41,431 nt of DNA from QHBQ01 sp038230695 (GCA_038230695.1 JBBRMT010000008.1:1-41431); one strand, 5' to 3'. Shown: positions 14,486 to 23,250, counted from the first letter of the stretch. Numbers and translations are program-made. Notes: generated by a model not told the origin, from the sequence alone.

Positions 14486-16807
14486 ATGGGTCAAGCGGCG
14501 CGGAAAGGAAACGCATTGTTCGTCTCTCTCGGCAGTTTCATCTATCGGCAGCGCAAGCTGGTGGTTCTTGGCGGGCTGCTTTTCCTTATCATCAGCCTTA
14601 TATTTGGCGCTACGGTGTTCGATCTGTTGAGCGGCTCCAGCGAATCTGACCCCCAGGCCGAGTCTTCGCAGGTAGGTGCGCTGGTAAATCAGCAATTCCA
14701 GAACGGTGAAGACCCGCTGGTGGCGCTGTTCACCGCCGCTGAAGGCAGCACGGTGGACCAGCCTGCCTACCAGCAGGCAGTGGCGGCAACCCTGAACCGG
14801 GTCAAGGGTCAGCCAGGGGTGGGCAGTATCACCGACTATTACAGCACGAAATCGCCACGCCTTGTCTCCACCGACCGACACAGCACCTATGCGGTGGTAG
14901 GATTGCGCGGCGATAGCAGCGCCGACCTCAAGGCGCTGCGCCCGCTGCTGACCAGTGACCACTTGCAGGTGCGCCTGGGTGGTGGCCCCGCAGCTAACTC
15001 CGACGTTCTCGATCAGGTAAGCCACGACCTGGCGCTGGGTGAACAAATTACCATACCCATCGTCGCCCTACTCCTGATCATCATTTTCGGCAGCCTGGTG
15101 GCCGCCGCGTTGCCGCTAACGATTGGCGGGCTGGCAATCCTGGGCGCGTTCCTTGCCTTGCGCCTGCTGGTCAACTTCACCGCCATCTCGGTTTTCTCCG
15201 TCAACGTCATCACCATGCTAGGGCTGGGCCTGGCGATTGATTACAGCCTGTTTATCGTCAGCCGCTTCCGCGAGGAACTGAAGGCGGACCCCGATGTGGC
15301 CGCTGCGCTAGTTGCCACGGTGCGTACCGCTGGGCGCACCGTAATGTTCAGCGGGCTTACCGTCACCATCTGCCTGCTCAGTCTGCTATTCTTCCCCCAG
15401 CAGTTGCTCCGCAGCGTGGCCTGGGGCGGTGCGGCGGCGGTGCTAGTGGCGATGCTGGCCGCGCTCACCGTGCTGCCTGCGCTGCTGGCGTTGCTCGGCC
15501 CGCGGGTCAATGCGCTATCGCTGCGCGGGCTGCTACCGGCCCGTCTGCGGCAAAGCAGGGCTGTCTCAGGCGGCGGGCAGGGCTTCTGGTATCGCCTCAG
15601 CAACCTGGTTATGACTCATCCGCTCATTGTGCTGCTACTCACGCTGGGGCTGCTGGTGGGCGCGGGTCTACCCTTCCTGCACGTTACCTTTGCCACCCCC
15701 GATGCCCGCAATATCCCCGCCGGGCGCGAGAGTCGCGTGGTCAGCGAGATACTTGACGCGCAATTCCCCGCCAACGGCACCTCGCCAATTGAGGTGCTGG
15801 TGCATAGCAATGGCGATGCGCTAGCCCCGGCCAGCATCACCAGCGAATACGATTACATCCATGCCCTCACCAGGCTGCCCGGTGTGGCGCGGGTGGACAG
15901 CCTGGTAACGCTCGACCCCAAACTCGACACGGGTGGGGCGAAAGCCTACGTTGCCTTCTACGCGCCCACCGGCGGCAGTCAAAACCCGACCGCAGCACAG
16001 GCAGCGGCGGCAATGGCGCGGGGCAGCTATTCGCTGGCCCAGGTCTACTACAACGGCGACCCCCACAGCGCAGCCAGCCAGCAACTGGTGCATGATATAC
16101 GCGCCCTACCCGCGCCCGCCGGATTGCAGGCGCAGGTGGGCGGCGACACCGCCCGCCTGATTGACCTGCTCGATGGCGAGGCGCGTACCATCCCCTTTGC
16201 CCTGGGTGCAATCGTAGCGGTCATTTTCGTGCTGCTCTTCCTCATGCTGGGCAGCCTGGTCATCCCGCTTCAGGCAGTCATCCTCAATATCCTGTCGCTG
16301 TCGGTCAGCTTTGGGGCGTTGGTCTGGATCTTCCAGGATGGCAACCTCTCGGGGCTGCTCGGCTTCACCCCGATGGGCAGCATTGATGCGAACCAGCCGG
16401 TGCTGATCTTCGCCATCGCCTTCGGCCTTTCGATGGACTACGAAGTATTTCTGCTCAGTCGCATCAAGGAGAACTTCGACCGCAGCGGCGACAATACCGC
16501 CTCGGTGGCGTTGGGAGTGCAGAAGACTGGCGGCATTATCACCAGCGCGGCGTTGTTGCTGGTGATGGTGCTGGCGGGCTTCGGTCTGGGTCAGGTGGTG
16601 TCGCAGAAGGAGGTAGCCATCGGCCTTTGCCTGGCAATCCTGGTGGATGCCACCATGGTGCGGCTGCTGCTGGTGCCAGCGGCAATGCGGTTGATTGGCC
16701 GCTACAATTGGTGGTCGCCCGCACCGCTCACCGCGCTCTATCGCCGCCTGGGGCTGGGGGAAGTCAGCGGCGAAGCGGTTCCCGCCACCTTGCCAGTAGA
16801 AGACTAA
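14486..16807 (+). CDS. MMPL/RND family transporter
   Basis: A 773-aa RND-superfamily transporter of the MMPL type, with two repeats each made of one helix, an extracellular domain and five more helices. The first helix is KLVVLGGLLFLIISLIFG. The proton-relay Asp-Tyr pairs are present in both halves: LGLGLAIDYSLFIVSRFREE and AFGLSMDYEVFLLSRIKE. Relatives export lipids or hydrophobic compounds across the membrane; the substrate here is unknown. The start at 14486 is chosen because the -10 at 14450 excludes the ATG at 14432, though no strong ribosome binding site is visible. It stands alone: no MarR/TetR regulator is adjacent, only pseudogene remains on either side. Confidence 0.88.
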   Translation: MGQAARKGNALFVSLGSFIYRQRKLVVLGGLLFLIISLIFGATVFDLLSGSSESDPQAESSQVGALVNQQFQNGEDPLVALFTAAEGSTVDQPAYQQAVAATLNRVKGQPGVGSITDYYSTKSPRLVSTDRHSTYAVVGLRGDSSADLKALRPLLTSDHLQVRLGGGPAANSDVLDQVSHDLALGEQITIPIVALLLIIIFGSLVAAALPLTIGGLAILGAFLALRLLVNFTAISVFSVNVITMLGLGLAIDYSLFIVSRFREELKADPDVAAALVATVRTAGRTVMFSGLTVTICLLSLLFFPQQLLRSVAWGGAAAVLVAMLAALTVLPALLALLGPRVNALSLRGLLPARLRQSRAVSGGGQGFWYRLSNLVMTHPLIVLLLTLGLLVGAGLPFLHVTFATPDARNIPAGRESRVVSEILDAQFPANGTSPIEVLVHSNGDALAPASITSEYDYIHALTRLPGVARVDSLVTLDPKLDTGGAKAYVAFYAPTGGSQNPTAAQAAAAMARGSYSLAQVYYNGDPHSAASQQLVHDIRALPAPAGLQAQVGGDTARLIDLLDGEARTIPFALGAIVAVIFVLLFLMLGSLVIPLQAVILNILSLSVSFGALVWIFQDGNLSGLLGFTPMGSIDANQPVLIFAIAFGLSMDYEVFLLSRIKENFDRSGDNTASVALGVQKTGGIITSAALLLVMVLAGFGLGQVVSQKEVAIGLCLAILVDATMVRLLLVPAAMRLIGRYNWWSPAPLTALYRRLGLGEVSGEAVPATLPVED

Positions 16808-16830
16808 AACCCTTCCCATACACTTATCTA

Positions 16831-16935
16831 ATACCAAATCGCTTGGGTTATGCAGTAAAATCAGCATTGTTGGCGTTGCGTGGCGGATAACCGCCCGCCC
16901 CTACGATTTACCGCATTAACTGCTGGAATTGGTAT
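16831..16935. repeat. TIR element type 1, ATACCAA...TTGGTAT, copy 1
   Basis: 105 bases with ends ATACCAAATC and GAATTGGTAT (inverted, 9 of 10 match). The inside carries GTTGGCGTTGCG and the GGGCGG...CGCCCCTACG core. A homologous 109-base copy lies at 23251-23359. Confidence 0.8.
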
Positions 16936-16952
16936 AAGACAAAGATAGCAAT

Positions 16953-16980
16953 GGGGGCGCATCCTTATGGACGCGCCCCC
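16953..16980 (-). terminator. GGGGGCGC hairpin
   Basis: GGGGGCGCATCC, loop TTAT, GGACGCGCCCCC: a 12-base-pair stem with one mismatch. It lies between the MMPL gene and the decayed - strand gene and could end transcription from either side, but no T run follows. Confidence 0.4.
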
Positions 16981-16981
16981 A

Positions 16982-17009
16982 CTTTCAACTTGCCACTTTC
17001 AACTTGGCT
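16982..17009 (-). repeat. Heptamer tract, alternating CTTTCAA/CTTGCCA
   Basis: Two 14-base units, each two heptamers. On the - strand it supplies the last codons (KLKVAS) and the stop of the TPR pseudogene frame. Confidence 0.75.
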
Positions 17010-17890
17010 ACGGAGTAGTTACCCCTTTGTAGACGATCTGGCACATCTGGTCGCGCAAGATGTTCTGGTTGGGCAGCTAGATACTGGCCCAGGCTATGGG
17101 CCATATCCCCTAGATTGGTAAGGGTGGAAAAAATCGCAGTCTGGCTGCCCAACGCCTGCGCTAGCGTCAGGCTCTGCTCGTATAGCTGTAGGGCGCGGCG
17201 AAATTCGCCTTCGCTCTCGGCGATGATGCCGAGGTTGTTGAGGCAGGTACGGATGCCCCAGCCATCGTCCAGAGTATGGCTAATCGCCATGCTCTCCTCG
17301 TACAAGGCGCGGGCGCGATGAAAATCACTCAACTGCATGGTGACACCGGCAAGGTGATTGAGGACAGCGGCAATGCCGTGCTGGTCGTCCAGTTCGCACT
17401 GTAGTAGCAGACTAGCTTCGAACAATTGGAGGGCAGCTGCGAAATCCCATTGCAAGTAGGCAAGGCAACCCACGCCGTCGAGCGCGTGCGTCTATACCCT
17501 GACATTGCTATGGTCGCCGAGTTCGAGGGCGCGTTCCAGCCTCCCCTTGCTGCCTGCTGGTCAACTGCAGCGCAGCGGCCTGGGCCAAAGGCAAGATAGA
17601 ATTCGGCGTGCTTGCGTTGCCAAACCTCGGCTTCGCCGCTTTCTCTCAGCTTCAATAGCGCGTATTCGCGGATGCCCTCCAGTTGCTGACAAATAGCGTG
17701 AATGGCCGCAACGTTGTCGGCGCTGAGGCGGGCATTCTTCAGCCCATTGAGGCGGCTACTCAGTTCCGAGCGGTTCAGGCCGATGGCATCGGCCAAATCC
17801 TTCTGGTTGGGCCGTCGGCCATCATCGTAGGGGGGAGGTGCGGCGATAAAGCGCGGCGATACGTTCGCGGAAGGCGTTCAGGTTATACAT
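16985..17890 (-). pseudogene. Decayed HTH-TPR regulator
   Basis: Pieces of one gene run in order on the - strand in different frames. From ATG at 17890: MYNLNAFRERIAALYRR, a frame change at a six-base C run near 17830, then RRPNQKDLADAIGLNRSELS (a helix-turn-helix). It passes abruptly to IREYALLKLRESGEAEVWQR and KHAEFYLA, the segment that normally follows an NB-ARC/AfsR ATPase domain; that ATPase is missing. A second frame change and an in-frame TAG (17492-17494) precede TPR repeats (AAALQLFEASLLLQ..., RALYEESMAISHTLDDGWGI, RALQLYEQSLTLAQALGS). The frames end in a heptamer tract. Three lesions plus loss of the ATPase make this a pseudogene of an HTH/ATPase/TPR transcription regulator. Confidence 0.75.
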
Positions 17891-17970
17891 GGCTAGCCAG
17901 TCTTTGCAGTGGGTTCGGGATTATCTGAAACAATTATAACACAGAAGCACCATGTCTCCTAGCGCGAATA

Positions 17971-17979
17971 TGGTATGAT
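17971..17979 (+). promoter_or_regulatory. Possible extended -10 for the sigma-factor operon
   Basis: TG-G-TATGAT 75 bases before the sigma-factor start, without a clear -35. An ECF autoregulatory promoter was not recognised. Confidence 0.35.
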
Positions 17980-18053
17980 TAGGAGCGGAACTTTCGGCGC
18001 AGTATTTGTGTAATTAGGGCAGGCAACCCCTCGCCCCGGCAGGAGCAGCGGCA

Positions 18054-18641
18054 TTGGCGAGCGATGAGCGCGGCAGCGACGAGGAACTTGCACGCAAGGC
18101 TCAGGCGGGCGACCGCGAGGCATTCGCCGCGCTGGTGCGGGCCTATGAGCAGCCCATCTATCACCTTGCCTACCGGCTGGCTGGCGGCGATGTCGAGGAA
18201 GCCCGCGATCTGGCTCAAGAAATCTTCGTCCGCGCTTACACCCGGCTGGCTAGCTACGACTCGGCGCGGCCCTTCTTTCCCTGGCTATATCGCCTGGGGG
18301 TAAACTTCGGCCTCAACCATCGCCGCCAGCAACGGGCGCACCCCATAGTGCGCCTCAGCGAAGTGCGCCGCCGCGACGATAGCGAAGATGTTGACATTGA
18401 GATTGCCGACCACACTCGCGGGCCGGAAGAGTTGAGCGAACTGGGCGAGGCGCAGGTGGAGGTCAATGCGGCGATCGCCCGCCTACCCCACGACTATCGA
18501 GCGGTAATAGCCCTGCGCTATGGCGCGGATCTTGATTACGAGGAGATCGCGGCAACCCTCGGCATTCCGCTGGGGACGGTGAAGACGCGGCTATTTCGGG
18601 CTAAAGAGGCGTTGCGCCGCGAACTAAGCAAGGAACGATGA
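18054..18641 (+). CDS. ECF-type RNA polymerase sigma factor
   Basis: A 195-aa sigma-70 of the extracytoplasmic-function group. Region 2 (about 15-85) reads FAALVRAYEQPIYHLAYRLA and DLAQEIFVRAYTRL; region 4 (about 135-190) reads ARLPHDYRAVIALRYG, DYEEIAATLGIPLGTVKTRL. It directs RNA polymerase to a small regulon. The start is TTG at 18054, eight bases after AGGAG; no in-frame ATG gives a full region 1/2. It overlaps the anti-sigma gene by four bases (ATGA), so the two are translationally coupled, and a membrane protein and the MacAB-like operon follow. The ECF subgroup cannot be assigned by eye. Confidence 0.9.
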   Translation: MASDERGSDEELARKAQAGDREAFAALVRAYEQPIYHLAYRLAGGDVEEARDLAQEIFVRAYTRLASYDSARPFFPWLYRLGVNFGLNHRRQQRAHPIVRLSEVRRRDDSEDVDIEIADHTRGPEELSELGEAQVEVNAAIARLPHDYRAVIALRYGADLDYEEIAATLGIPLGTVKTRLFRAKEALRRELSKER

Positions 18642-19285
18642 CTATGGATGAACACGCAATGATGCGTAAGTTGATTGACCGCTACGCCGACTCTTATTCC
18701 CTCCCCATAGGAGAGGGTCAGGAGGGGCTACCTAACTCCCTCCCTCGATTGGGTGAGGGTTGGGGAGAGTGGCGCGAAGGCAACGATTGGCTGCGTCTGA
18801 AGCATCACCTGGCGGGTTGCCCCGCTTGTGAGCGCTATATGGTGGCGGCGCAACGGCTGGAGCAGATGCTGGCCGAACGCCCGCCCCTCGACCAACCGCT
18901 CGGCTTCGTCCATGCGGTGCTGCGTTCGCTGCCGCCCGCGTTGGCAACGCCGCTACCGCGTCCCGCCTGGCGCGGACGGATTTTGGTCGCGGCTCTGGCC
19001 CTGGTGGGGCTGCTGCTGATGTTTATACCGGACACCTACCTGCTCAATCTGATCGCTACCTGGTTCGGTGATGCGAGTACCACTGTAAACAGCGCTGGGC
19101 AGGGGATAAGTGATTGGGTGAGCAACCCTAGCCTCGGCGCAGGCAACTTCGCCAGTGAACTTTTCAGCCAGCATCAAACCATCCTGCTTGGCCTTTGTAC
19201 CCTTACTATTGCGTTGTTCAGTATGCTGTACCAGGCGCTCAGTGCGCCCCTGCCAGAACGGACAGAAAGGGCGCTAGGTAGATGA
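18638..19285 (+). CDS. Zinc-finger anti-sigma factor
   Basis: A 215-aa membrane-anchored anti-sigma factor. LKHHLAGCPACERYM (about residues 51-65) is the HxxxCxxC zinc-binding core of the ZAS/zf-HC2 domain that holds the sigma factor. One strong membrane helix follows (ILVAALALVGLLLMF, about 111-125) and a second hydrophobic stretch near the C-terminus (ILLGLCTLTIALFSMLY, about 185-201). The helix before the zinc site is interrupted at about residues 21-46 by SLPIGEGQEGLPNSLPRLGE..., which comes from a GC-rich repeat (18701-18770), so the finger's N-terminal helix is extended. The start overlaps the sigma gene stop; the next gene starts within its own stop. Confidence 0.8.
   Translation: MTMDEHAMMRKLIDRYADSYSLPIGEGQEGLPNSLPRLGEGWGEWREGNDWLRLKHHLAGCPACERYMVAAQRLEQMLAERPPLDQPLGFVHAVLRSLPPALATPLPRPAWRGRILVAALALVGLLLMFIPDTYLLNLIATWFGDASTTVNSAGQGISDWVSNPSLGAGNFASELFSQHQTILLGLCTLTIALFSMLYQALSAPLPERTERALGR
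18701..18770 (+). repeat. GC-rich repeat inserted in the anti-sigma gene
   Basis: CCCTCCCCATAGGAGAGGG then CTCCCTCCCTCGATTGGGTG and GGGTTGGGGAGAG. Same family as 1921-1952 and 34053-34093, here entirely within a reading frame and without stops. Confidence 0.7.
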
Positions 19286-19992
19286 GGGGCGACCGACGTG
19301 GCTGGATGCTGGTGGTAGGGTTGGCAGCCCTGGCCTTGCTGTTCGCCCTGCTGCTCAGTATCTTCTTCCCCGACGCAAACAGTAATCCGCGCCCTCCTAC
19401 CAGCAACCCAGGCTTCCGCCCGCCAGTGGGTGCGCTCGGTGGACGTGACCGCAATGGCCCTTTCTTTCCCTTTATCGAGGAATTGACCGGCTTCTGGCGC
19501 TACCTGGCCCAGTTGGTCAGCCTGCTGGGCGTTGGTCTGGCGATCCTATTCTTCTTGCCCCGCCCGCTTGCTGAAGGGGCGGGTTTGCTGCGTAGCAGCG
19601 TGGGCTTGTTGCTGCGGGCCTTCGTCGTCGGGTTGGTTAGCTACGCCGTGGCGGTGGCAATTGCCACCCTGCTGGCTAGCAGCCTGGTAGGGGTTGCAGG
19701 CCTGGCCCTGGCCGCCGTGCTGCTGCTGCCCCTCGCCATTGTGGGCGGGGTAGTAGCCGCGCTGGCGATTGGCCGCACCCTGGCCGCCCGCCTGTTGCGC
19801 CAGGCCGATCCCCATCCCCTTACCAACCTGCTCATTGGCCTGCTCACCGTCTTTATCCTGCTGATTATCCCCCTTGTGGGCCTCTGGATTGGCTTGCTGC
19901 TGGCCGCCACCGGCTTTGGCAGCTTGCTGCTCATCCGCCAGAACGACAACCGCACCGCTTTTGACGAAATGGAATACTTATCAGAGTGCTGA
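19282..19992 (+). CDS. Membrane protein of unknown function
   Basis: A 236-aa protein with a first membrane helix (MLVVGLAALALLFALLLSIF), a Pro/Asn/Gly-rich external loop (about 34-60), then about five more hydrophobic segments (LVSLLGVGLAILFFL; AFVVGLVSYAVAVAIATLL; LVGVAGLALAAVLLLPLAIV; LLIGLLTVFILLIIPLVG; GLLLAATGFGSLLLI). It resembles membrane proteins found next to ECF sigma/anti-sigma pairs, but I recognise no named family. It begins inside the anti-sigma stop codon (ATGA overlap), so it belongs to the same operon and may help sense or carry out the response. Its last codons, EYLSEC-stop, are formed where the frame runs into an AGTGCTG heptamer tract, so the original C-terminus may have been different. 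Confidence 0.75.
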   Translation: MRGDRRGWMLVVGLAALALLFALLLSIFFPDANSNPRPPTSNPGFRPPVGALGGRDRNGPFFPFIEELTGFWRYLAQLVSLLGVGLAILFFLPRPLAEGAGLLRSSVGLLLRAFVVGLVSYAVAVAIATLLASSLVGVAGLALAAVLLLPLAIVGGVVAALAIGRTLAARLLRQADPHPLTNLLIGLLTVFILLIIPLVGLWIGLLLAATGFGSLLLIRQNDNRTAFDEMEYLSEC

Positions 19993-20019
19993 GTGCTGAG
20001 TGCTGAGTGCTGAGTGGGC
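19985..20019 (+). repeat. Heptamer tract (AGTGCTG)4 AGTGGGC
   Basis: Four perfect units and one diverged. The first unit supplies the TGA stop of the membrane protein. Confidence 0.9.
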
Positions 20020-20027
20020 TGGTTGTG

Positions 20028-20119
20028 TAGGGGCGAATAAGGGTTCGCCCTGGGCGGGGCAGGGCGAAGCGTTGTTCGCCCTTGAGGATGTGTAGAGACA
20101 AATCGTTATTCGTCTTGAG
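20028..20119 (+). repeat. Three successive GGGCG-core palindromes
   Basis: TAGGGGCGAATAAGGGTTCG, CAGGGCGAAGCGTTGTTCGC and a decayed GACAAATCGTTATTCGTC stand in line before the MacAB-like operon. The remaining part up to 20247 shows nothing else beyond a GCCCGCCAGACAAAG-like stretch. Confidence 0.7.
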
Positions 20120-20247
20120 GATTAAAAGCAGGTTAGAAGCCGCCCACCAGCGAAACTTTGTCTGGCGGGCGGTTGTAATTCAGAGCGGAGATAACTCCGC
20201 ACTAAACCAAATGGCATTTGTAAGTAAGAAAGATGGAGAGCATAAGA

Positions 20248-22353
20248 ATGAATACAGCGCTCAAGTGGATAATTGGCATCGTGGTGGTAGCCGCCGTGGT
20301 TGTTGGCGGGTTCTTTCTGTTCAGGGGACAGCAGAATAACGCCAGCGCCGCTACCACACTTTCAACCGCGCAGGTAACCCGCGATACCATCCAGGCCACA
20401 GTTAGCAGTAACGGTGCAGTACAGCCCAATGCCGATTTGAATCTGGCATTCGGCTCCAGTGGCACCGTTGCCCAGGTCAACGTCAAGGCGGGCCAGCGGG
20501 TCAACACTGGCGATGTGCTGGCGAAGATAGACGACAGCCAGTTGCAACTGGCGGTTACACAGGCGCAGGCGGGGCTGGCCTCGGCCCAGGCCAACCTCGC
20601 CACCACCCAGGCGGGCGCAACCCAGAAGGACCTCACCGATGCCCAGGCCACTCTCAACTCGGCTAAGGCTAGCTACGACAAGACCAAGACTGGCGGCTAT
20701 AGCGCCGACGACCTTGCCAATGCCAGGGCGGCCCTCGCTGCGGCCCAGGCCAAGCTAGCCCAACTCAAGGTTGGCCCCACCGCTACCGATGTCACCAGCG
20801 CCAAAGCCGCGCTCGACTCGGCTAAAATCAAACTGCAACAGGCCGTGAGCGGCAACGCTACCGCCAGCGACATTGCCACCGCACAGGCCGCGCTAACCTC
20901 GGCCCAGGCCAAGCTAGCTAGCGTGGTGGCTGGCCCTAGCCAGGCAACCATCAGCGCGGCCCAACTCAAGGTGACCGACGCGCAAGCCAGCCTGGACAAG
21001 ACCATTTCGCAGCAGAAGGCCAGCGTAACCACTGCGCTTGATGCCCGCAACCAGGCCGACAACGCAGTGCGTAACGCTCAGGACAATCTCGCCACTGTCT
21101 TCGCTCAGACCCACGACGGTAATGGCAACTTCAGGAGCGACCCCAGTAACTCGCCCAATCACTATGAAGATTTGTATGCTACAGCGCAACGCACACTGGC
21201 CGATGCGGTGAGCAGCCAGGACAAGGCCGCATTCGCCTATAGCGATGCGCTTGTGCAGCAGCAGAATAGCGTGCAATCGGCACAGGCGGCGCTAGCCGAT
21301 GCCCAGAAGTCGCTAACCGATACCCTCCACCCGCCCACCGCTGCGTCGGACCTTGCCTCGGCCCAGGCCGCAGTGGTTTCGGCGCAAGCCAGCCTCGACA
21401 AGCTAACCAAAGGCAGCACCGCCGCCGACATCCAGGCGGCGAAGGACGCAGTGACCCAGGCCCAGGCCAGCTACGACAAGCTGTTCATCCCCGCAACCGC
21501 CGACACCCTTGCATCGGCCCAGGCCGCGGTTGTCTCCGCCCAGGCCAGCTACGATAAGATCGTCAATGGCGGCACGGCGGACGACCTGACTACCGCACAG
21601 TCGCAGGTAGATCAGGCGCAGGCGGCCCTCAATGACCTCAAGGCGGGGCCGACCCAGCAGGCGCTCAGTGTCTCGATGGCAAGCGTGGAGCAGGCTCAGG
21701 CCACCCTCGACCTCGACAAGCTGAAGCTGGCCGATGCGGTAATCACCGCGCCGTTCGCCGGGGTGGTCAATGCCGTCAACATCGTGCCTGGGCAGGTAAT
21801 CGCCAGCGGCGCCGCTATCGAACTGGTTGACGACAGCAGCTACCACATTGACCTCAACGTGGGCGAGGCGGATATATCCAAGCTGGCTATTGGTCAGGCG
21901 GTAGACATCACCTTCGACGCAGTGCCGACCGCCACTGTGACGGGCAAGCTAACCTTCATCGCCAGCAAGAGTACGGTATCCTCGAACGTAGTCAGCTACC
22001 TGACCACCATAAACATTGACTCGAAAACCGCAGCCGCATCGGGGGTTAAGGCCGGTATGACCGCTAACGCGAACATCGTCTACCTGTCGCACATCAATGC
22101 GCTGCTAGTACCCAACCGTGCAATAAAGACGGTAAGCGGGCAGAAGACGGTGACGGTACGTAGCGGCGGGGTAAACAGCGCTGTTGCGGTGCAAACCGGC
22201 CTTAGCGATGGCACCAACACCGAAATCACCAGCGGCAGCCTTGCCGAAGGCGACACCGTGGTGCTTAATACTACCTCTACCACCACGACCACGACCGGCG
22301 GCGGTGGGCGTGGCTTCGGCGGCGGCCTCGGCGGCGGCCTTGGCGGCGGCTAA
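20248..22353 (+). CDS. MacA/HlyD-like adaptor with a very long repeated coiled coil
   Basis: A 701-aa membrane fusion protein for the ABC transporter encoded next. One N-terminal helix (WIIGIVVVAAVVVGGFFLF) anchors it. The lipoyl-like domain is split: first half GTVAQVNVKAGQRVNTGDVL (about 72-91), second half ITAPFAGVVNAVNIVPGQVI (about 499-518). Between them about 400 residues of Ala/Gln-rich coiled coil hold at least ten units separated by turn-like motifs (GATQKDL, GPTATDV, GNATASDI, GSTAADI, GTADDL, GPTQQAL); two stretches are nearly identical (ASAQAAVVSAQAS at 21356 and 21510). A beta-barrel follows, and the C-terminus is GGGGRGFGGGLGGGLGGG. Usual MacA proteins are about 370 aa. Start chosen at 20248 because GGAGAG lies eight bases before. 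Confidence 0.87.
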   Translation: MNTALKWIIGIVVVAAVVVGGFFLFRGQQNNASAATTLSTAQVTRDTIQATVSSNGAVQPNADLNLAFGSSGTVAQVNVKAGQRVNTGDVLAKIDDSQLQLAVTQAQAGLASAQANLATTQAGATQKDLTDAQATLNSAKASYDKTKTGGYSADDLANARAALAAAQAKLAQLKVGPTATDVTSAKAALDSAKIKLQQAVSGNATASDIATAQAALTSAQAKLASVVAGPSQATISAAQLKVTDAQASLDKTISQQKASVTTALDARNQADNAVRNAQDNLATVFAQTHDGNGNFRSDPSNSPNHYEDLYATAQRTLADAVSSQDKAAFAYSDALVQQQNSVQSAQAALADAQKSLTDTLHPPTAASDLASAQAAVVSAQASLDKLTKGSTAADIQAAKDAVTQAQASYDKLFIPATADTLASAQAAVVSAQASYDKIVNGGTADDLTTAQSQVDQAQAALNDLKAGPTQQALSVSMASVEQAQATLDLDKLKLADAVITAPFAGVVNAVNIVPGQVIASGAAIELVDDSSYHIDLNVGEADISKLAIGQAVDITFDAVPTATVTGKLTFIASKSTVSSNVVSYLTTINIDSKTAAASGVKAGMTANANIVYLSHINALLVPNRAIKTVSGQKTVTVRSGGVNSAVAVQTGLSDGTNTEITSGSLAEGDTVVLNTTSTTTTTTGGGGRGFGGGLGGGLGGG

Positions 22354-22370
22354 CGTTTGCTAAGGGTGTG

Positions 22371-22422
22371 ATTTATCGCCCCGGAATCCAATGTAGGGGC
22401 GGGATAAATCCTGCCCTGCCCC
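22371..22422 (+). repeat. GGGGCGGGATAAATC core between adaptor and ATPase
   Basis: TGATTTATCGCCCCGG followed by TAGGGGCGGGATAAATCC and TGCCCTGCCCC: two inverted copies that can pair with each other and fill most of the 88-base gap. Confidence 0.65.
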
Positions 22423-22441
22423 AGAAACACAGGAGCAAGTA

Positions 22442-23236
22442 ATGAATCCTCGAATTGTTATCGAAGTTGACAAGCTGGTGAAGACCTACGAGATGGGCGA
22501 TGTGCTGGTCAACGCCCTGCGCGGGGTTAGCTTCACCATCAGTCAGGGCGAGATGATCGCGATTATGGGGCCATCCGGCAGCGGCAAAAGCACGCTGATG
22601 AACCTGCTCGGTTGCCTCGATGTGCCAACCAGCGGCACCTACAAGCTAGACGGCGACGAGGTGGGCAAGTTGAGCGGCGCAGCGTTGGCGAAGGCACGTA
22701 GCAAGAAGATCGGCTTTGTCTTCCAGCAATTCAACCTGCTGTCGCGCACCTCGGCGCTGGAGAACGTGGAGTTGCCGATGATGTACGCCGGTATCAGCAG
22801 CGCAAAGGAGCGGCGAACGCGGGCGATAAACGCGCTCACCGCTGTCGGGCTGGCTGATCGGGTACACCACCGCCCCAACGAGCTATCCGGCGGCCAGCAG
22901 CAGCGGGTTGCCATTGCCCGCGCCCTGGTCAATAGCCCAACCATCCTGCTGGCCGACGAACCGACCGGCAACCTGGATAGCCGCAGCAGCGAGGAGATTA
23001 TGGGCATCTTCCAGCGGCTCAACTACGAGCAGGGTATCACCGTCATCTTCGTCACCCACGAGCCGGACATCGCGCAGCACACACGGCGCATCCTGCGTAT
23101 CCGCGACGGCCTGCTAGCCAGCGATGAGCAAGTGCTTAATCCCCTTGCGATGGGCGTGCCAACCCTGCAAGAGCCAGACAAAGCGAAGCTCAATGGTCAG
23201 AGCGAAGCCGTGCCAGTATTGGCCAGGGTCGCCTGA
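22442..23236 (+). CDS. MacB/LolD-type ABC transporter ATPase
   Basis: A 264-aa ATPase. Walker A GPSGSGKST, Q-loop FVFQQFNLLSRTSALENVELP, signature LSGGQQQRVAIARAL, Walker B ILLADEPTGNLD and the switch His in VIFVTHEPD are all present, as in the MacB/LolD group that powers mechanotransmission rather than transmembrane translocation. About 30 residues follow the ABC domain. It sits between the adaptor and the FtsX-like permease on the same strand, the standard order of a MacAB-like system with ATPase and permease on separate polypeptides. RBS GGAG is at 22431, eight bases or so before ATG. Confidence 0.95.
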   Translation: MNPRIVIEVDKLVKTYEMGDVLVNALRGVSFTISQGEMIAIMGPSGSGKSTLMNLLGCLDVPTSGTYKLDGDEVGKLSGAALAKARSKKIGFVFQQFNLLSRTSALENVELPMMYAGISSAKERRTRAINALTAVGLADRVHHRPNELSGGQQQRVAIARALVNSPTILLADEPTGNLDSRSSEEIMGIFQRLNYEQGITVIFVTHEPDIAQHTRRILRIRDGLLASDEQVLNPLAMGVPTLQEPDKAKLNGQSEAVPVLARVA

Positions 23237-23250
23237 AAGCGCCGACATGA

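Noticed and set aside
22371..22422. Riboswitch or attenuator within the ABC operon
   Set aside because: The pairing is between copies of the dispersed core repeat and shows no known aptamer; no T run follows.
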